Assembly: GCA_024178355.1 (NCBI GenBank)
Contig: JAMZNZ010000003.1
Coordinates: forward strand, 390,527-454,526
DNA: 64,000 bases
Direction of reading: 5' to 3'
Source of the DNA: Maricaulaceae bacterium EIL42A08
GTDB lineage: Bacteria > Pseudomonadota > Alphaproteobacteria > Caulobacterales > Maricaulaceae
Within the stretch, counting starts at the first letter, position 1, and each line of letters begins with the position of its first letter. Of this stretch, positions 1-9,021 are shown piece by piece. The notes under the pieces were generated by a model that saw nothing but the letters and a program-made list of their open reading frames with translations, made no database searches and was not told where the DNA came from. Made by a program: the position numbers and the translations under genes.

Positions 1-6
1 AGAGCT

Positions 7-801
7 TTAAGCGAAGACCGTGACCATCTGCCGCCCTCTAACGATGCACCGACCGTCAGTGGACCAGATCGTCATTGTCTGGGCTGAGTAGCCGTCCTCA
101 GCGTGCTCCGGTTCTGACTGTAACAGATACCACCCGCCTTCTGTGCTCAAATCCTCGCTGAGCATGTCGACCATCCACGTCATGGAGGATAGGGGGGCGA
201 AGGATTTCAGGTGGGTGGTAATGGCCGGCGGCAGAGCATCTGCAAGGCAGAGCAGGGCGGTCAGGCCGGTGCGCGCTTCTGGCTCTTGAAAGCGCGTCCA
301 GAAGCGTAGCGGGCCGCGGCCCGTCGCGCCTGTAAAAGGCAGGGTGCCGCCAGCCAGATACAGCTCGAAATTACGGGTAAACTGCGGTGCGCCCTCAGGA
401 AAGTTGCCGCCTTGCGCGCCAGCGGGCGGCGGAGCGACGCCTTCAGGCAGGCCTGGACCAGCCAGTGCCAGGGCGCTCTCGCGCCCGTCAGCGAAGGTAA
501 AGACCGTCTCCGCGCCAATACCCGCTTCGCTGGTCAGGCGCGCCCTGACGGAGCTGGCGGTCCGGCCCGAACGCAGTCGCTCTGCCTTCACCTCGACCGA
601 GCCGCCAGATGGCCCGACGAAGCTGATAAGCGCGCTGCGCAAGGGGCGCGCCTCACGCAGCTGGTCTTGAGCGGCCATCAGGCACAAAGCCGTGCTGATC
701 CCGCCATAGGTGGTGCGTCCCTGCTTCCAGCTTTCTGGAACTTCAGCTGTCAGGCCGCTTTCGGTTTTGGTCACGGAGGACAGGAAGTCAGCATAGCTCA
801 T
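7..801 (-). CDS. TesB-like acyl-CoA thioesterase (thioesterase family protein)
   Basis: 264-residue protein resembling the double hot-dog acyl-CoA thioesterase family (TesB / 4HBT_3). The N-terminal half has the family-typical stretch TYGGISTALCLMAA, followed by a segment with phase LISFVGPSGGSVEV as in the first hot-dog strand region; a second hot-dog starts near residue 140. Such enzymes hydrolyse acyl-CoA to free acid and CoA in the cytoplasm; the substrate cannot be read from sequence. The ATG at 801 follows a GGAAAG ribosome site. It is the last feature at the left edge and reads toward the edge, so any downstream partner is not visible. Complete; family assignment fairly safe, substrate unknown. 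Confidence 0.8.
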   Translation of the reverse strand: MSYADFLSSVTKTESGLTAEVPESWKQGRTTYGGISTALCLMAAQDQLREARPLRSALISFVGPSGGSVEVKAERLRSGRTASSVRARLTSEAGIGAETVFTFADGRESALALAGPGLPEGVAPPPAGAQGGNFPEGAPQFTRNFELYLAGGTLPFTGATGRGPLRFWTRFQEPEARTGLTALLCLADALPPAITTHLKSFAPLSSMTWMVDMLSEDLSTEGGWYLLQSEPEHAEDGYSAQTMTIWSTDGRCIVRGRQMVTVFA

Positions 802-952
802 GGCGCGGGCTTTCCAGGCGAAGGGTGAACGCTGTTCGCCAGTGAATTAATGCGTCCGTCGCACGCTGCCTAGGGCTGAGTTGCTGAAGCCTGCACCCAA
901 TATGAACGCAAAGGCCTTTCTCGTGCCCCAATCGGGGGTTAGACCTGTCAGC

Positions 953-1717
953 ATGATGAATACCGCTTCGCTTTTCCTGACCACGGTCCTCAGCTCGCTT
1001 CTTGCGAGCCAGGAACCGCCTGCCAACGACCCGACGCCAGCTGATGAGCCGGCTGCGGTTGAAAGCACCGACGCGTCGGCTGAACCCGATCTGCCCATGC
1101 AGCTGCCTGACCGGGAGGCCTTGCTGGCGGCTGAGGCCGAGCAGCGCGCTGAGGCAATCTCTCGCGCTGATAGCTGGTTTGATGGCCTTGATACCCTCCA
1201 GGCTCGCTTTATCCAGTTTGCCCCTGATGGAAGTGAGCTTGGCGGTGACCTGGCGCTGGATCGCCCCGGTCGCGTTCGTTTTGACTATGACGACCCGAGC
1301 CCCATCCTGATGGTCGCCGACGGCTCGACAGTGGCCCTCGCCGATTTTGCGCTGGAGACGATTGATCGCGTCCCGCTTTCAGCAACGCCGCTGCGCTATG
1401 TCGTGGGGGATACCGCGCTTGATACGTCTGGTGCGGTGGCCGACGTCAACCGCGCCGACGGGCGTATCTACATCACCCTGGTTGATCCTGATGGCGAGAC
1501 CGACGGACGCCTGACGCTCATCTTTCACGATGCAAAGCCTGACGATGCGGCCTCCACGATGGCGCTAGAGGGCTGGTATGTGGTCGATGCCTTTGGCGGT
1601 CTGACCGAGGTGCGCCTTTTTGAGCCTGTGCGTAACGAGCCTGTCGACCCGCGCCTCTTCATCCTGGATGATGAAGACGTCACCGGCGGTGATCGCAGAC
1701 GCGGTCGGCGCCGCTAA
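953..1717 (+). CDS. LolA-family outer-membrane lipoprotein carrier
   Basis: About 254 residues if started at the ATG at 953, which gives a hydrophobic signal peptide (MMNTASLFLTTVLSSLLAS); upstream in-frame ATGs at 902 and farther would bury it. LolA ferries lipoproteins across the periplasm from LolCDE to LolB. The LolA fold is recognisable in the centre: a strand with F-x-Q (LQARFIQFAPDG), GGDLALDRPGRVRFDY and a following LMVADGS strand. Compared with usual LolA (about 200 residues) it has an acidic, proline-rich extension after the signal peptide and an arginine-rich tail (RRRGRRR). In many alphaproteobacteria lolA follows ftsK; that context is absent here. It converges on the next gene with a 4-base overlap. 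Confidence 0.8.
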   Translation: MMNTASLFLTTVLSSLLASQEPPANDPTPADEPAAVESTDASAEPDLPMQLPDREALLAAEAEQRAEAISRADSWFDGLDTLQARFIQFAPDGSELGGDLALDRPGRVRFDYDDPSPILMVADGSTVALADFALETIDRVPLSATPLRYVVGDTALDTSGAVADVNRADGRIYITLVDPDGETDGRLTLIFHDAKPDDAASTMALEGWYVVDAFGGLTEVRLFEPVRNEPVDPRLFILDDEDVTGGDRRRGRRR

Positions 1718-2532
1718 TCCTCGTAGTCTTCAGGGCGAACTACATAATTCAGCGCCAGCCGCCCTCCGTCGGCATAGATGCATTCGCCGGTGATGTAGCT
1801 GGAGTCCTTTGAGGCGAGGAACCAGGTCACACCCGCGATTTCGTCCGGATCGCCGAGGCGCAGCATCGGCGTGCGCGATTTGATCCGGTTCATGGCCTGC
1901 TTGTCGTCGGCAACAGCTTTGAGGATATCGGTGTTGATCGAGCCGGGGCCTACTGCATTGACGCGGACACCCCAGGGGGCAAGCGACAGGGCCATGGCCT
2001 TGGTCATTTGATTGAGCGCACCCTTGCTGGCCACATAGGCGAGCTGGTCAGGGATAGCCACGCGGGCGTTGACCGAGCTCATATTCACGATCGCATAGCG
2101 CTTGCGACAGTCTTCGGCGCGGGTCTGCTCTTCCTCAATCTGCTCGACCATCTGTTTGGCAGCGGCGCGGGCGACCAGAAAGGCCCCGCGAAGATTCACG
2201 CCCATGACCTTGTCGAAATCGTCGACCGAGAGCTCGAGAATGTCGCCGCCGCGAACCTGAGCGGCGTTGTTGACCAGGATGTCGAGCCGATCAAAGGCAG
2301 AGCGGGTTTCGGCCATCAGATTGGCAACAGACAGCTTGTCGGCCACGTCACAGTGCACAAAAATTGCGCGGTCCTTGCCGCCATCAAGGTCGCGTGCCAG
2401 CGCTTCACCCGCATCGTCATCCAGGTCGGCAATAACCACGCGCAGGCCCTCTTCGACAAAGCGACGGGCGCAGGCTGCGCCAATGCCGTTGGCAGCCCCT
2501 GTGATAATGGCGACGCGATCTGAATGCGGCAT
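1714..2532 (-). CDS. Short-chain dehydrogenase/reductase (SDR)
   Basis: 272-residue classical SDR oxidoreductase. Cofactor motif TGAANGIG near residues 11-18, acidic residue after beta-2 (VVIADLDDD) indicating NAD(H) preference, NNAA after beta-4, catalytic Ser in VNMSSVNAR, and YVASK as the catalytic Tyr-Lys pair. C-terminal GGRLALNYVV matches the usual YADGG ending of the fold. Substrate not predictable. The ATG at 2532 has an AGGAG site 8 bases upstream. It stands alone: convergent with the LolA gene and followed upstream by an independently terminated small gene. Confidence 0.85.
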   Translation of the reverse strand: MPHSDRVAIITGAANGIGAACARRFVEEGLRVVIADLDDDAGEALARDLDGGKDRAIFVHCDVADKLSVANLMAETRSAFDRLDILVNNAAQVRGGDILELSVDDFDKVMGVNLRGAFLVARAAAKQMVEQIEEEQTRAEDCRKRYAIVNMSSVNARVAIPDQLAYVASKGALNQMTKAMALSLAPWGVRVNAVGPGSINTDILKAVADDKQAMNRIKSRTPMLRLGDPDEIAGVTWFLASKDSSYITGECIYADGGRLALNYVVRPEDYED

Positions 2533-2633
2533 GGTGGAAACTCCTGCGGGCTTTCAATCTTCAGCCGCGATGTGAAGCGCACTGAGGCGCGGGTGTAAAG
2601 CGGGCAAGCTGAGGCAGATGCGCCAGACCTTAT

Positions 2634-2665
2634 GAAAAAGGGCGGCCGCGTGTGTGCGACCGCCC
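2634..2665 (-). terminator. Intrinsic terminator of the small DUF465 gene
   Basis: On the minus strand a stem of GGGCGG/CCGCCC plus GCG/CGC with one mismatch and a 6-base loop is followed by a run of five T. It lies 27 bases beyond the stop codon at 2692 of the YdcH-like gene. Confidence 0.7.
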
Positions 2666-2691
2666 CCATGCATGTTGAGCTCAGATGAGCG

Positions 2692-2859
2692 CTATTGTCT
2701 TCGCAATCGCTCAATCTCTTCTTTTAGTTTAAGTTTTTGCTTTTTAAGGTCAGCAATCTGAAGTGTGTCTGAGGAGGGGGACTTGAGGAATTCTTCAATG
2801 CGGGCATCCAACTGATGGTGACGAGCGTCCAGTTCACGGATACGAGCTTCAGTAGCCAT
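2692..2859 (-). CDS. YdcH/DUF465 family small coiled-coil protein
   Basis: A 55-residue gene below usual length cut-offs. ATG at 2859 is preceded by a full AGGAGG ribosome site 6 bases upstream. The product begins MATEARIRELDARH and ends in a highly charged helix (KKQKLKLKEEIERLRRQ), the pattern of YdcH/DUF465 proteins (small, helical, function undefined): an N-terminal helix with H-x-x-L-D and a C-terminal LKKxKLxLKDEI motif. It has its own terminator downstream. A second member of the same family lies at 4232-4441, on the other side of ubiX. Confidence 0.85.
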   Translation of the reverse strand: MATEARIRELDARHHQLDARIEEFLKSPSSDTLQIADLKKQKLKLKEEIERLRRQ

Positions 2860-2957
2860 ACGTGCCTCCTATGTGGTTAGACCTAGATTGAAGCACTGAT
2901 GCGGACCGGTTCGCAAACCCATTTTTGCGATGTGGTTCAAAATTAATTAGGTGGAAA

Positions 2958-3581
2958 ATGACCGCTGAGACAAAAGAGCGTTTGATTGTCGGTATTTCCG
3001 GTGCATCGGGGATTATTTACGGCATTCGTGCGCTTGAGGCGCTCCGTGCACTGAATATCGAAAGCCATATGGTCGCCAGCAAGGCGGCGGATATGACGCT
3101 GTCCTATGAGACGGGCTTGAAGCCGTCCGAGCTTCGCGAACGCGCCGACTTTGCCTACAAGATGCCCGATGTCGGGGCACCGATCGCCTCGGGGTCCTTC
3201 AAGACGCGCGGCATGCTGATCGCGCCATGCTCGGTCAAGACCATGAGCGAGATCGCCACCGGCGTCACGTCCAGCCTGCTCACGCGCGCTGCCGATGTGG
3301 TCTTGAAGGAACGTCGCCGACTGGTCCTGATGCTGCGCGAAACGCCCTTTCATCTGGGGCATCTGCGCACCATGACCCAGCTTACCGAGATGGGGGCCAT
3401 CATCATGCCGCCCCTTCCAGCCTTTTACGCGCATCCCAAAAGTCTTGATGACATGGTCGACCAGTCGGTTGGCCGCGCACTCGACCTGTTTGGCCTCACC
3501 TGGGATGGCACACGGCGCTGGGGCGAAGATCTGGAGCAAGGCCGACGCCCCTCCGCCGCCGTCAGGCCGGATGAGGCGTGA
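2958..3581 (+). CDS. ubiX: Flavin prenyltransferase UbiX
   Basis: 207 residues from ATG 2958 (an upstream in-frame start at 2925 adds residues with no family match; a GGTGGA site precedes 2958). UbiX prenylates FMN with dimethylallyl phosphate to make the prenyl-FMN cofactor of UbiD decarboxylases in ubiquinone synthesis. Recognisable: GISGASGIIYGIRAL at the FMN site, the CSVKTMSEIATG segment, RRLVLMLRETP and the C-terminal LFGL end. Length is normal. No ubiD is in the window. The next gene follows after 6 bases and is probably co-transcribed. Confidence 0.95.
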   Translation: MTAETKERLIVGISGASGIIYGIRALEALRALNIESHMVASKAADMTLSYETGLKPSELRERADFAYKMPDVGAPIASGSFKTRGMLIAPCSVKTMSEIATGVTSSLLTRAADVVLKERRRLVLMLRETPFHLGHLRTMTQLTEMGAIIMPPLPAFYAHPKSLDDMVDQSVGRALDLFGLTWDGTRRWGEDLEQGRRPSAAVRPDEA

Positions 3582-3587
3582 TCCGCT

Positions 3588-4094
3588 ATGAGCAAGCCTT
3601 CCTCACCCCGCCGTGTGGCGTTCTGGGACTTCTCCAAAGCTGTCTATGGTCAGCCGGGGGTCAAGGAGGCCTGTCTCGCGCTTCAGGATGGCGGGCTGGA
3701 TGTGAATCTCGGCCTCTGGATTGTCTGGACGGTTATCTATGGCCGTGATCCAGGGCCCGCGATTGGCGCGGCCGTGGATCGGTCCGCCCTGTGGAGCGCC
3801 GACGTGGTCAAGCCGCTGCGGGCCGCGCGGACCGGACTTAAATTCCCGCCTGATTTTGTTGAGACCGAGGCGGCCGCAGCCCTGCGCAAGACGGTACTGG
3901 GTGCCGAGCTTGAGGCGGAACGTCTGGAGCAACTCGCGCTGGAGGGCTTGTCACAGAGCTGTCCCGAGCATCGGGCGGATGACCTGCGCGGCCTCGCCTT
4001 TGCCCGGCTTGAGGCCTACGCGAGCAAGCTCGGCGCAACCGTTCCAGCCACGGTTTTTATCCAGACTATTTTCGACGCTCTTGAAAACGTGTAG
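3588..4094 (+). CDS. TIGR02444/DUF2390 family protein
   Basis: 168 residues. The N-terminus (FWDFSKAVYGQPGVKEACLA followed by a GLDVNL block) is the hallmark of the TIGR02444 family, whose function is unknown. The rest is alpha-helical with no catalytic motif. ATG 3588 follows a GAGGCG site and lies 6 bases after the ubiX stop, so a two-gene operon is likely; that neighbourhood is the only functional clue. Confidence 0.8.
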   Translation: MSKPSSPRRVAFWDFSKAVYGQPGVKEACLALQDGGLDVNLGLWIVWTVIYGRDPGPAIGAAVDRSALWSADVVKPLRAARTGLKFPPDFVETEAAAALRKTVLGAELEAERLEQLALEGLSQSCPEHRADDLRGLAFARLEAYASKLGATVPATVFIQTIFDALENV

Positions 4095-4231
4095 AATAAG
4101 CGTCATAGAGCAGCGCTGCTCGCGATGAGCCAAGGTCTGTGAGGGACCGGCGATAATAGCGCGCGCGACATCACGGGAATAACCGTCCGGCCGTTTGCGT
4201 GCCGGCCTGTCTGGAGGCGTTGATCAACGCA

Positions 4232-4441
4232 ATGGACGGCGAGTTTGACTTAGCCGCGCTTGAAAAGCGCCTTGAAGAGCTTGAGCAGGAGCACCGCGCC
4301 CTTGATGAAGAGGTGCGCGCCCTGACCATGTGCGGTGTCGTGGACCAGCTTAAAGTGATGCGTCTGAAGCGTCGCAAGCTCCAGCTCAAAGACGAGATCT
4401 ATCGGATCGAGGATATCCTCAATCCTGATATCATTGCCTGA
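4232..4441 (+). CDS. YdcH/DUF465 family small protein (second copy)
   Basis: 69 residues from the ATG at 4232; an upstream in-frame start at 4199 would add 11 residues and a TTG at 4220 is also possible, since the GGAGG at 4213-4217 is a little far (14 bases) from 4232. The product is one long charged helix with a conserved end (LKVMRLKRRKLQLKDEIYRI) matching YdcH/DUF465. Function unknown. Paralogous to the gene at 2692-2859 but only weakly similar outside the KLxLKDEI motif. Confidence 0.75.
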   Translation: MDGEFDLAALEKRLEELEQEHRALDEEVRALTMCGVVDQLKVMRLKRRKLQLKDEIYRIEDILNPDIIA

Positions 4442-4462
4442 TTGATTTAGGACTCGAACCGA

Positions 4463-5194
4463 TTACGCCGCAGCGATCTTGCGCGCATACATCGCCGCAT
4501 CTGCCTCAGCCATCGCCGTTTCGACATCCACATCTGGATCAAGCGCGCGAACGCCCCAGGCTGCGCCGAGAGTCAGCTCCACGCCGTCGTGAAGGATCGG
4601 CGTGCTGGCGATGGTTGCAGCGAGCTCCTCAGCCTTGCGTTCGGCCATGGCCGCCGGCGTCAGCGTCAGGACAATGCCAAACTCGTCCCCGCCGAGGCGT
4701 CCAACGGCATCGGTCTCGCGCACATGGGCCGCGATAAGTTCGGCGACCTGGCGCAGCGCGGTATCGCCTGCCGCATGGCCGTGGGTGTCGTTGATTTTTT
4801 TAAAGCCGTTGAGGTCCATATAGACTAGTGCAGACGGAGCATTGTGCCGCTCCGCCAGGGCCAGAGCCTTTGAAACCTCGCGCAGAAAGGCCCGGCGATT
4901 AAGCACCGGCAGGAAGACATCGTGATCGGCCAGCGTTTCCAGATCGCGGACTTTGGCGCGCAGTGCCTCGGTCTCCTTGCGAAGCTGATCAACCTCGCCC
5001 ATTAGCGATAGCAGAGCGCGCTGGACGTTGGGGGTCAGTTCAGCCTCAGGTACGCCCATGATCGACGCGGTGTCGCGGGCCGCGCTGGTGCTGGACGCTG
5101 CCGAGCTCGAAGACGCGGTTCCGGCTTTGGACGGGCTGGAAACGCTGTCGCGGCTACGCGCGGCGCTGGCGGGTTCTCCGGGGCGAATGCGCAT
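4463..5194 (-). CDS. GGDEF-domain diguanylate cyclase
   Basis: 243 residues. Makes cyclic di-GMP from two GTP. The first 45 residues are Ser/Ala-rich and disordered; a short coiled coil (residues about 60-88) leads into the GGDEF domain. The active motif is intact (RLGGDEFGIV) and a product-inhibition I-site RETD lies exactly five residues before GGDEF, so allosteric feedback is expected. No sensory or receiver domain and no membrane segment, so input must come through the N-terminal region or partners. ATG at 5194 has GGAGG upstream. It sits between genes of unrelated function. Confidence 0.92.
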   Translation of the reverse strand: MRIRPGEPASAARSRDSVSSPSKAGTASSSSAASSTSAARDTASIMGVPEAELTPNVQRALLSLMGEVDQLRKETEALRAKVRDLETLADHDVFLPVLNRRAFLREVSKALALAERHNAPSALVYMDLNGFKKINDTHGHAAGDTALRQVAELIAAHVRETDAVGRLGGDEFGIVLTLTPAAMAERKAEELAATIASTPILHDGVELTLGAAWGVRALDPDVDVETAMAEADAAMYARKIAAA

Positions 5195-5283
5195 GGCTGC
5201 GCCTCCAGGCTAGTGGACATTGCCACCAGCCTTGGCCCGCTGCGGTTAAGAAAGTGTTCACTATGCCTAAGCGCTGGGCCGCT

Positions 5284-7200
5284 CTAGCTGCCCACCGCGC
5301 CGCCATCGGTACGGCGCAGGGCGACGACAGACGGGCGCGGCGGCATGGTGTCATTGAAGTCCGGCCAGCGCGTGCCCGGGTTTTCAAAGGTCGCGCCGTC
5401 GGTGTCGCCGGGGTGCTGGACAGCCGCGAACAGGGTTGAACCGTCAGAGGTGAAGCGCGGGCCGCAAACCTCCGCACCAGCTGGCGCACGGAAGAAGGCG
5501 CGACCGGTACCGCGACCTTCACCCTCGGTCTCCATGGACCAGATGCCATCGTTGGAGCCGGTGCGCGGGTTACCATCGGTGGACACCCAGAGCCGACCTT
5601 CCGGGTCAATGGCGCAATTGTCTGGTGATCCGAACCAGCCCTGTTCGCTGGTAGCCGGGTTCCAGGTGGCACCGGATGTTGCGTCGCTCGGGTCGCCACA
5701 CAGAACCAGCATTTCCCAGCGAGAGCGTGTCGCGGTGAAGTCGCCATCCGGCTCGATGATCTCGATGATCTGGCCCACGCCGTTATTGGCGCGCGGGTTG
5801 GCGGCATCGACCTGATCTTCGGTTCGGCGTGTATTGTTGGTCAGCATGATGTAGGCGCGGCCGGTCTGTGGGTTGGGCTCCACATCTTCAGGTCGGTCCA
5901 TCGGCGTGGCGCCCAGAAGGTCAGCCGCCCGGCGCGCCTCGATCAGGACTTCGCCCTGGCTGCCAAAGCCGTTGGCTTCGGTCAGCGGGCCGGTGCCAAA
6001 GGTGAGCGGCATCCACTCCACCGTGCCGTCCGCGTCAAAGCGGGCCACGTAGAGCGTTCCGTCATCTAGAAGGTCGCGATTGGCGGCGCGATCGCCCGGT
6101 GTATAGCGACCAGCGGTGACGAATTTATACACATAATCAAAGCGCTGGTCGTCGCCCATATAGAGCACCACTCGACCGTCAGGCGCGACGATGCTCTCTG
6201 CGCCCTCATGCTTGAAGCGGCCAAGGGCGGTGCGCTTTTTCGGGGTTGAGGTCGGATCCATGGGGTCAACTTCGACAACCCAGCCATAGCGATTGGGTTC
6301 GCGTGGCTCGGTGCCGACGTTGAAGCGATCTTCAAACCGCCCCCACTGATACCAGCCGCCGGGGACACCATAACGGGCATGGTTGGACGCTTCAGGGTGT
6401 CCTTCAGGCAGCTCGCCGAGGAAATTGCCGTTGAAATTTTCCTCCGCCATCAGATAGGTGCCCCAGGGCGTAATGCCCCCAGCGCAGTTGTTCATCGTGC
6501 CCAGAACGCGGCGACCGGTGGGGTCTGCGTTGGTCTGAAGCCGGGCATGGCCTGCGGCAGGACCGGTCAGCTCCATCGGCGTGCGCGCCGTAATCCGGCG
6601 GTTCACGGGCGAGCCGATAACAGGGGCCCAATGGCCGTCTTCGCTGCGCTCAATTTCGACAATCGATCCGCCATGGGCGGCCTGCTCGGCGGCGCATAGC
6701 TCAGCGGTCATGGAGTTGGGGTAGTCAGCGGCAACACCGGGCAGCATCAGCTGGGTCGAGGTGTATTCGTGGTTTACGCAAAGAATGCCGCGCGTGACCC
6801 GCCCACCGCTTCGTTCCAGCTCGATAAAGCCCAGATAATCGTTGTTGTATCCAAACTGGCGTTCCTGAGCGGCAGCTGTCTGGTTCATCGGATCGAACGC
6901 CGGGGAATCGGGAAAGAGCGCGTCACCCCAGCCGATGACAAGGTCCGCCGTGTAGCCTTCAGGGTAGGCAATCGTATCGCTCACCGCTCGCTCGATCTCG
7001 GCAAAGGAGACGGACGGGGCAGACCCGCCCTGCTCAGGCGGCGATAGCCCATCCGCGCAACCGCTGACCGTCACCGCACCGGCGGCGGCACCCGTCGCCA
7101 GAAAGCCGCGCCGCGACAGGCGCTGGTCCAGCACATCACGAAAGGTCGCCGCGGTTTCGGTACGCGGATTGACGGAGTGGTTTTCGCTTTGGTCGATCAT
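5284..7200 (-). CDS. PhoX-like Tat-exported phosphatase (DUF839)
   Basis: 638 residues. The family includes PhoX, a calcium- and iron-dependent alkaline phosphatase built as a beta-propeller. N-terminus contains a twin-arginine signal (LSRRGFLATGAAAG) followed by VSGC, a possible lipobox, so it may be a Tat lipoprotein in the periplasm. Family blocks visible: CVNHEYTS, NNCAGGITPWGTYLMAEENF (the metal-binding Cys/Glu segment), GRFKHEGAES, YMGDDQRFDYVYKF, NNTRR and GSPDNCAIDPEGRLW. Length is normal. It is divergent from purE with a 174-base gap. No phosphate-box was recognised, so phosphate control is only an expectation from the family. Confidence 0.88.
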   Translation of the reverse strand: MIDQSENHSVNPRTETAATFRDVLDQRLSRRGFLATGAAAGAVTVSGCADGLSPPEQGGSAPSVSFAEIERAVSDTIAYPEGYTADLVIGWGDALFPDSPAFDPMNQTAAAQERQFGYNNDYLGFIELERSGGRVTRGILCVNHEYTSTQLMLPGVAADYPNSMTAELCAAEQAAHGGSIVEIERSEDGHWAPVIGSPVNRRITARTPMELTGPAAGHARLQTNADPTGRRVLGTMNNCAGGITPWGTYLMAEENFNGNFLGELPEGHPEASNHARYGVPGGWYQWGRFEDRFNVGTEPREPNRYGWVVEVDPMDPTSTPKKRTALGRFKHEGAESIVAPDGRVVLYMGDDQRFDYVYKFVTAGRYTPGDRAANRDLLDDGTLYVARFDADGTVEWMPLTFGTGPLTEANGFGSQGEVLIEARRAADLLGATPMDRPEDVEPNPQTGRAYIMLTNNTRRTEDQVDAANPRANNGVGQIIEIIEPDGDFTATRSRWEMLVLCGDPSDATSGATWNPATSEQGWFGSPDNCAIDPEGRLWVSTDGNPRTGSNDGIWSMETEGEGRGTGRAFFRAPAGAEVCGPRFTSDGSTLFAAVQHPGDTDGATFENPGTRWPDFNDTMPPRPSVVALRRTDGGAVGS

Positions 7201-7307
7201 GGTTGACGGCGCTTTCCAGGCAGGAATGAACTTCTACAAAGCGAAGATTATCCGGTCTGTATGACGGGTCCATGATGAATCAGGTCACAGCTGCAGATTG
7301 GTTTTTC

Positions 7308-7335
7308 TTGACCTGTAAGGCCTTCTGACTAATGT
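7308..7335 (+). promoter_or_regulatory. Putative promoter of purEK
   Basis: TTGACC (7308-7313) and TAATGT (7330-7335) separated by 16 bases, ending 40 bases before the purE ATG. The -35 is close to consensus, the -10 is moderate. No purine-responsive operator was recognised. Confidence 0.4.
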
Positions 7336-7374
7336 GCCGCGCCTTCTACTCCACACTTGAAGGCAAATCTGACC

Positions 7375-7866
7375 ATGGCTGATGCCGCTGCCCCCATTGC
7401 CATTGTTATGGGCTCTCGCTCTGATTGGCCGACCATGAAGCATGGCGCGGACATTCTTGATGAGCTTGGTGCGGGCTATGAGGCCAAAGTGGTCTCGGCT
7501 CATCGCACACCTGATCGTCTCGTGGAGTTTGCCAAAGCTGCAAAAGCGCGCGGCGTGAAGGTTATCATCGCAGGTGCCGGCGGCGCTGCGCACCTGCCAG
7601 GGATGATCGCCTCCATGACACCGCTGCCCGTGCTGGGCGTGCCGGTTCAGTCAAAAGCCCTGTCCGGTCTCGATAGCCTTCTGTCCATTGTTCAGATGCC
7701 GGGCGGCGTTCCGGTTGGCACGCTGGCGATTGGCAAGGCGGGCGCAAAGAATGCGGCGCTGCTGGCCTGTTCCATCATCGGGCAGGGGGATGAGGCACTT
7801 ATGGAGCGGCTTGAGGCCTGGCGCGAGGTGCAAACCGCTTCAGTGGCTGAATCGGTCGAGGACTGA
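7375..7866 (+). CDS. purE: N5-carboxyaminoimidazole ribonucleotide mutase PurE
   Basis: 163 residues from ATG 7375 (an in-frame TTG at 7357 is less likely). Moves the carboxyl group from N5-CAIR to C4 of the imidazole in purine synthesis. Visible motifs: [12 protein letters not shown] at the nucleotide site, SAHRTPDR with the catalytic histidine, [14 protein letters not shown], and [20 protein letters not shown], all class I PurE hallmarks. purK follows after 5 bases, giving the usual bacterial purEK pair. Confidence 0.97.
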   Translation: MADAAAPIAIVMGSRSDWPTMKHGADILDELGAGYEAKVVSAHRTPDRLVEFAKAAKARGVKVIIAGAGGAAHLPGMIASMTPLPVLGVPVQSKALSGLDSLLSIVQMPGGVPVGTLAIGKAGAKNAALLACSIIGQGDEALMERLEAWREVQTASVAESVED

Positions 7867-7871
7867 CACTC

Positions 7872-8948
7872 ATGTCCAGTAAGGCCCGCCTGTCACCGTG
7901 TGATCGTGTCGGAATTCTGGGCGGAGGGCAGCTTGGCCGCATGCTGGCAACCGCCGGGGCTCGGCTGGGGCTGGATGTGGTCATTTTCGATCCCCAGGCC
8001 GGATGCCCTGCGTCGCGGGTCGCCGCTGAGACCATCACCGCGCCTTATGAAGACCTTGAAGCGGTCGCGCGCTTTGCCAAGAGCGTGGATGCGGTCACAT
8101 ACGAGTTTGAAAATGTACCGGTTGAGACTGCGGCAGAAGCGGCCAGGCACGCGCCGTTGCGCCCTGGGGTTCAGGCCCTCGAGGTGGCGCAGGACCGCTT
8201 TGCAGAAAAGAGTTTTTTAAACCAGCACACAGCGCCCACTGTGGCGTTTAAGCCGGTGGAGAGTGCCGATGATGCCCTTGCCGCCGTTGAGGCTATCGGC
8301 GTGCCATCGGTGCTGAAGACCCGGCGTTTTGGCTACGATGGCAAGGGTCAGGCGGTCGTGCGAGAGGCCGGTGCGGCTGGTGACGCCTTTGTCGCGATCT
8401 CTCAGCAGCCAGCTATTCTTGAGGCCTTCGCCCCGTTTGTTCGAGAGCTTTCTGTCATCGCTGCACGGTCGCTGGATGGGCAGATGCTGACCTATCCACT
8501 GTGCGAGAACGCGCACGCCGATGGAATATTGCGTGAAACGCGGGCTCCGGCGTCCGTCTCGCCAGAGATTGCCGCAGAAGCCGTCCGCATCGCCGAAGCC
8601 ATCCTGACCGCACTCGATTATGTGGGAGTGCTGGCGGTTGAGCTGTTTGAGCTGAAAGACGGTCGTCTTCTGGTCAATGAAATCGCGCCTCGGGTGCACA
8701 ATACCGGGCATTGGACCGAGGCGGCCTGCCGCGTCAGCCAGTTTGAACAGCATATGCGCGCAGTTGCCGGCTGGGCGCTGTCTGATCCGGCACCGATCCG
8801 TCGCGCGCGCATGATCAACCTGATTGGCGATGACGTGGAGGGCTGGGCCGACTGGCTTGCCAATCCCAGGGCTGTTCTGACTCTTTATGGCAAGCGCCAG
8901 ACCCGTGCCGGACGCAAGATGGGCCATGTGACGGTCCTGGAAGACTAG
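7872..8948 (+). CDS. purK: N5-carboxyaminoimidazole ribonucleotide synthase PurK
   Basis: 358 residues, ATP-grasp enzyme that carboxylates AIR to N5-CAIR with ATP and bicarbonate, feeding PurE next door. N-terminal GILGGGQLGRML, ATP-grasp body with KTRRFGYDGKGQ, and the C-terminal NEIAPRVHNTGHWT block with metal-binding residues. Normal length. ATG at 7872 lies 5 bases after the purE stop. Confidence 0.97.
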   Translation: MSSKARLSPCDRVGILGGGQLGRMLATAGARLGLDVVIFDPQAGCPASRVAAETITAPYEDLEAVARFAKSVDAVTYEFENVPVETAAEAARHAPLRPGVQALEVAQDRFAEKSFLNQHTAPTVAFKPVESADDALAAVEAIGVPSVLKTRRFGYDGKGQAVVREAGAAGDAFVAISQQPAILEAFAPFVRELSVIAARSLDGQMLTYPLCENAHADGILRETRAPASVSPEIAAEAVRIAEAILTALDYVGVLAVELFELKDGRLLVNEIAPRVHNTGHWTEAACRVSQFEQHMRAVAGWALSDPAPIRRARMINLIGDDVEGWADWLANPRAVLTLYGKRQTRAGRKMGHVTVLED

Positions 8949-9021
8949 GTCTGGAAGACTGGGACCGCGCTTGCCCTTGCGCGCCAGCTCGCACAAGCTG
9001 GCCGTAACAGGGGAGGGGCGT

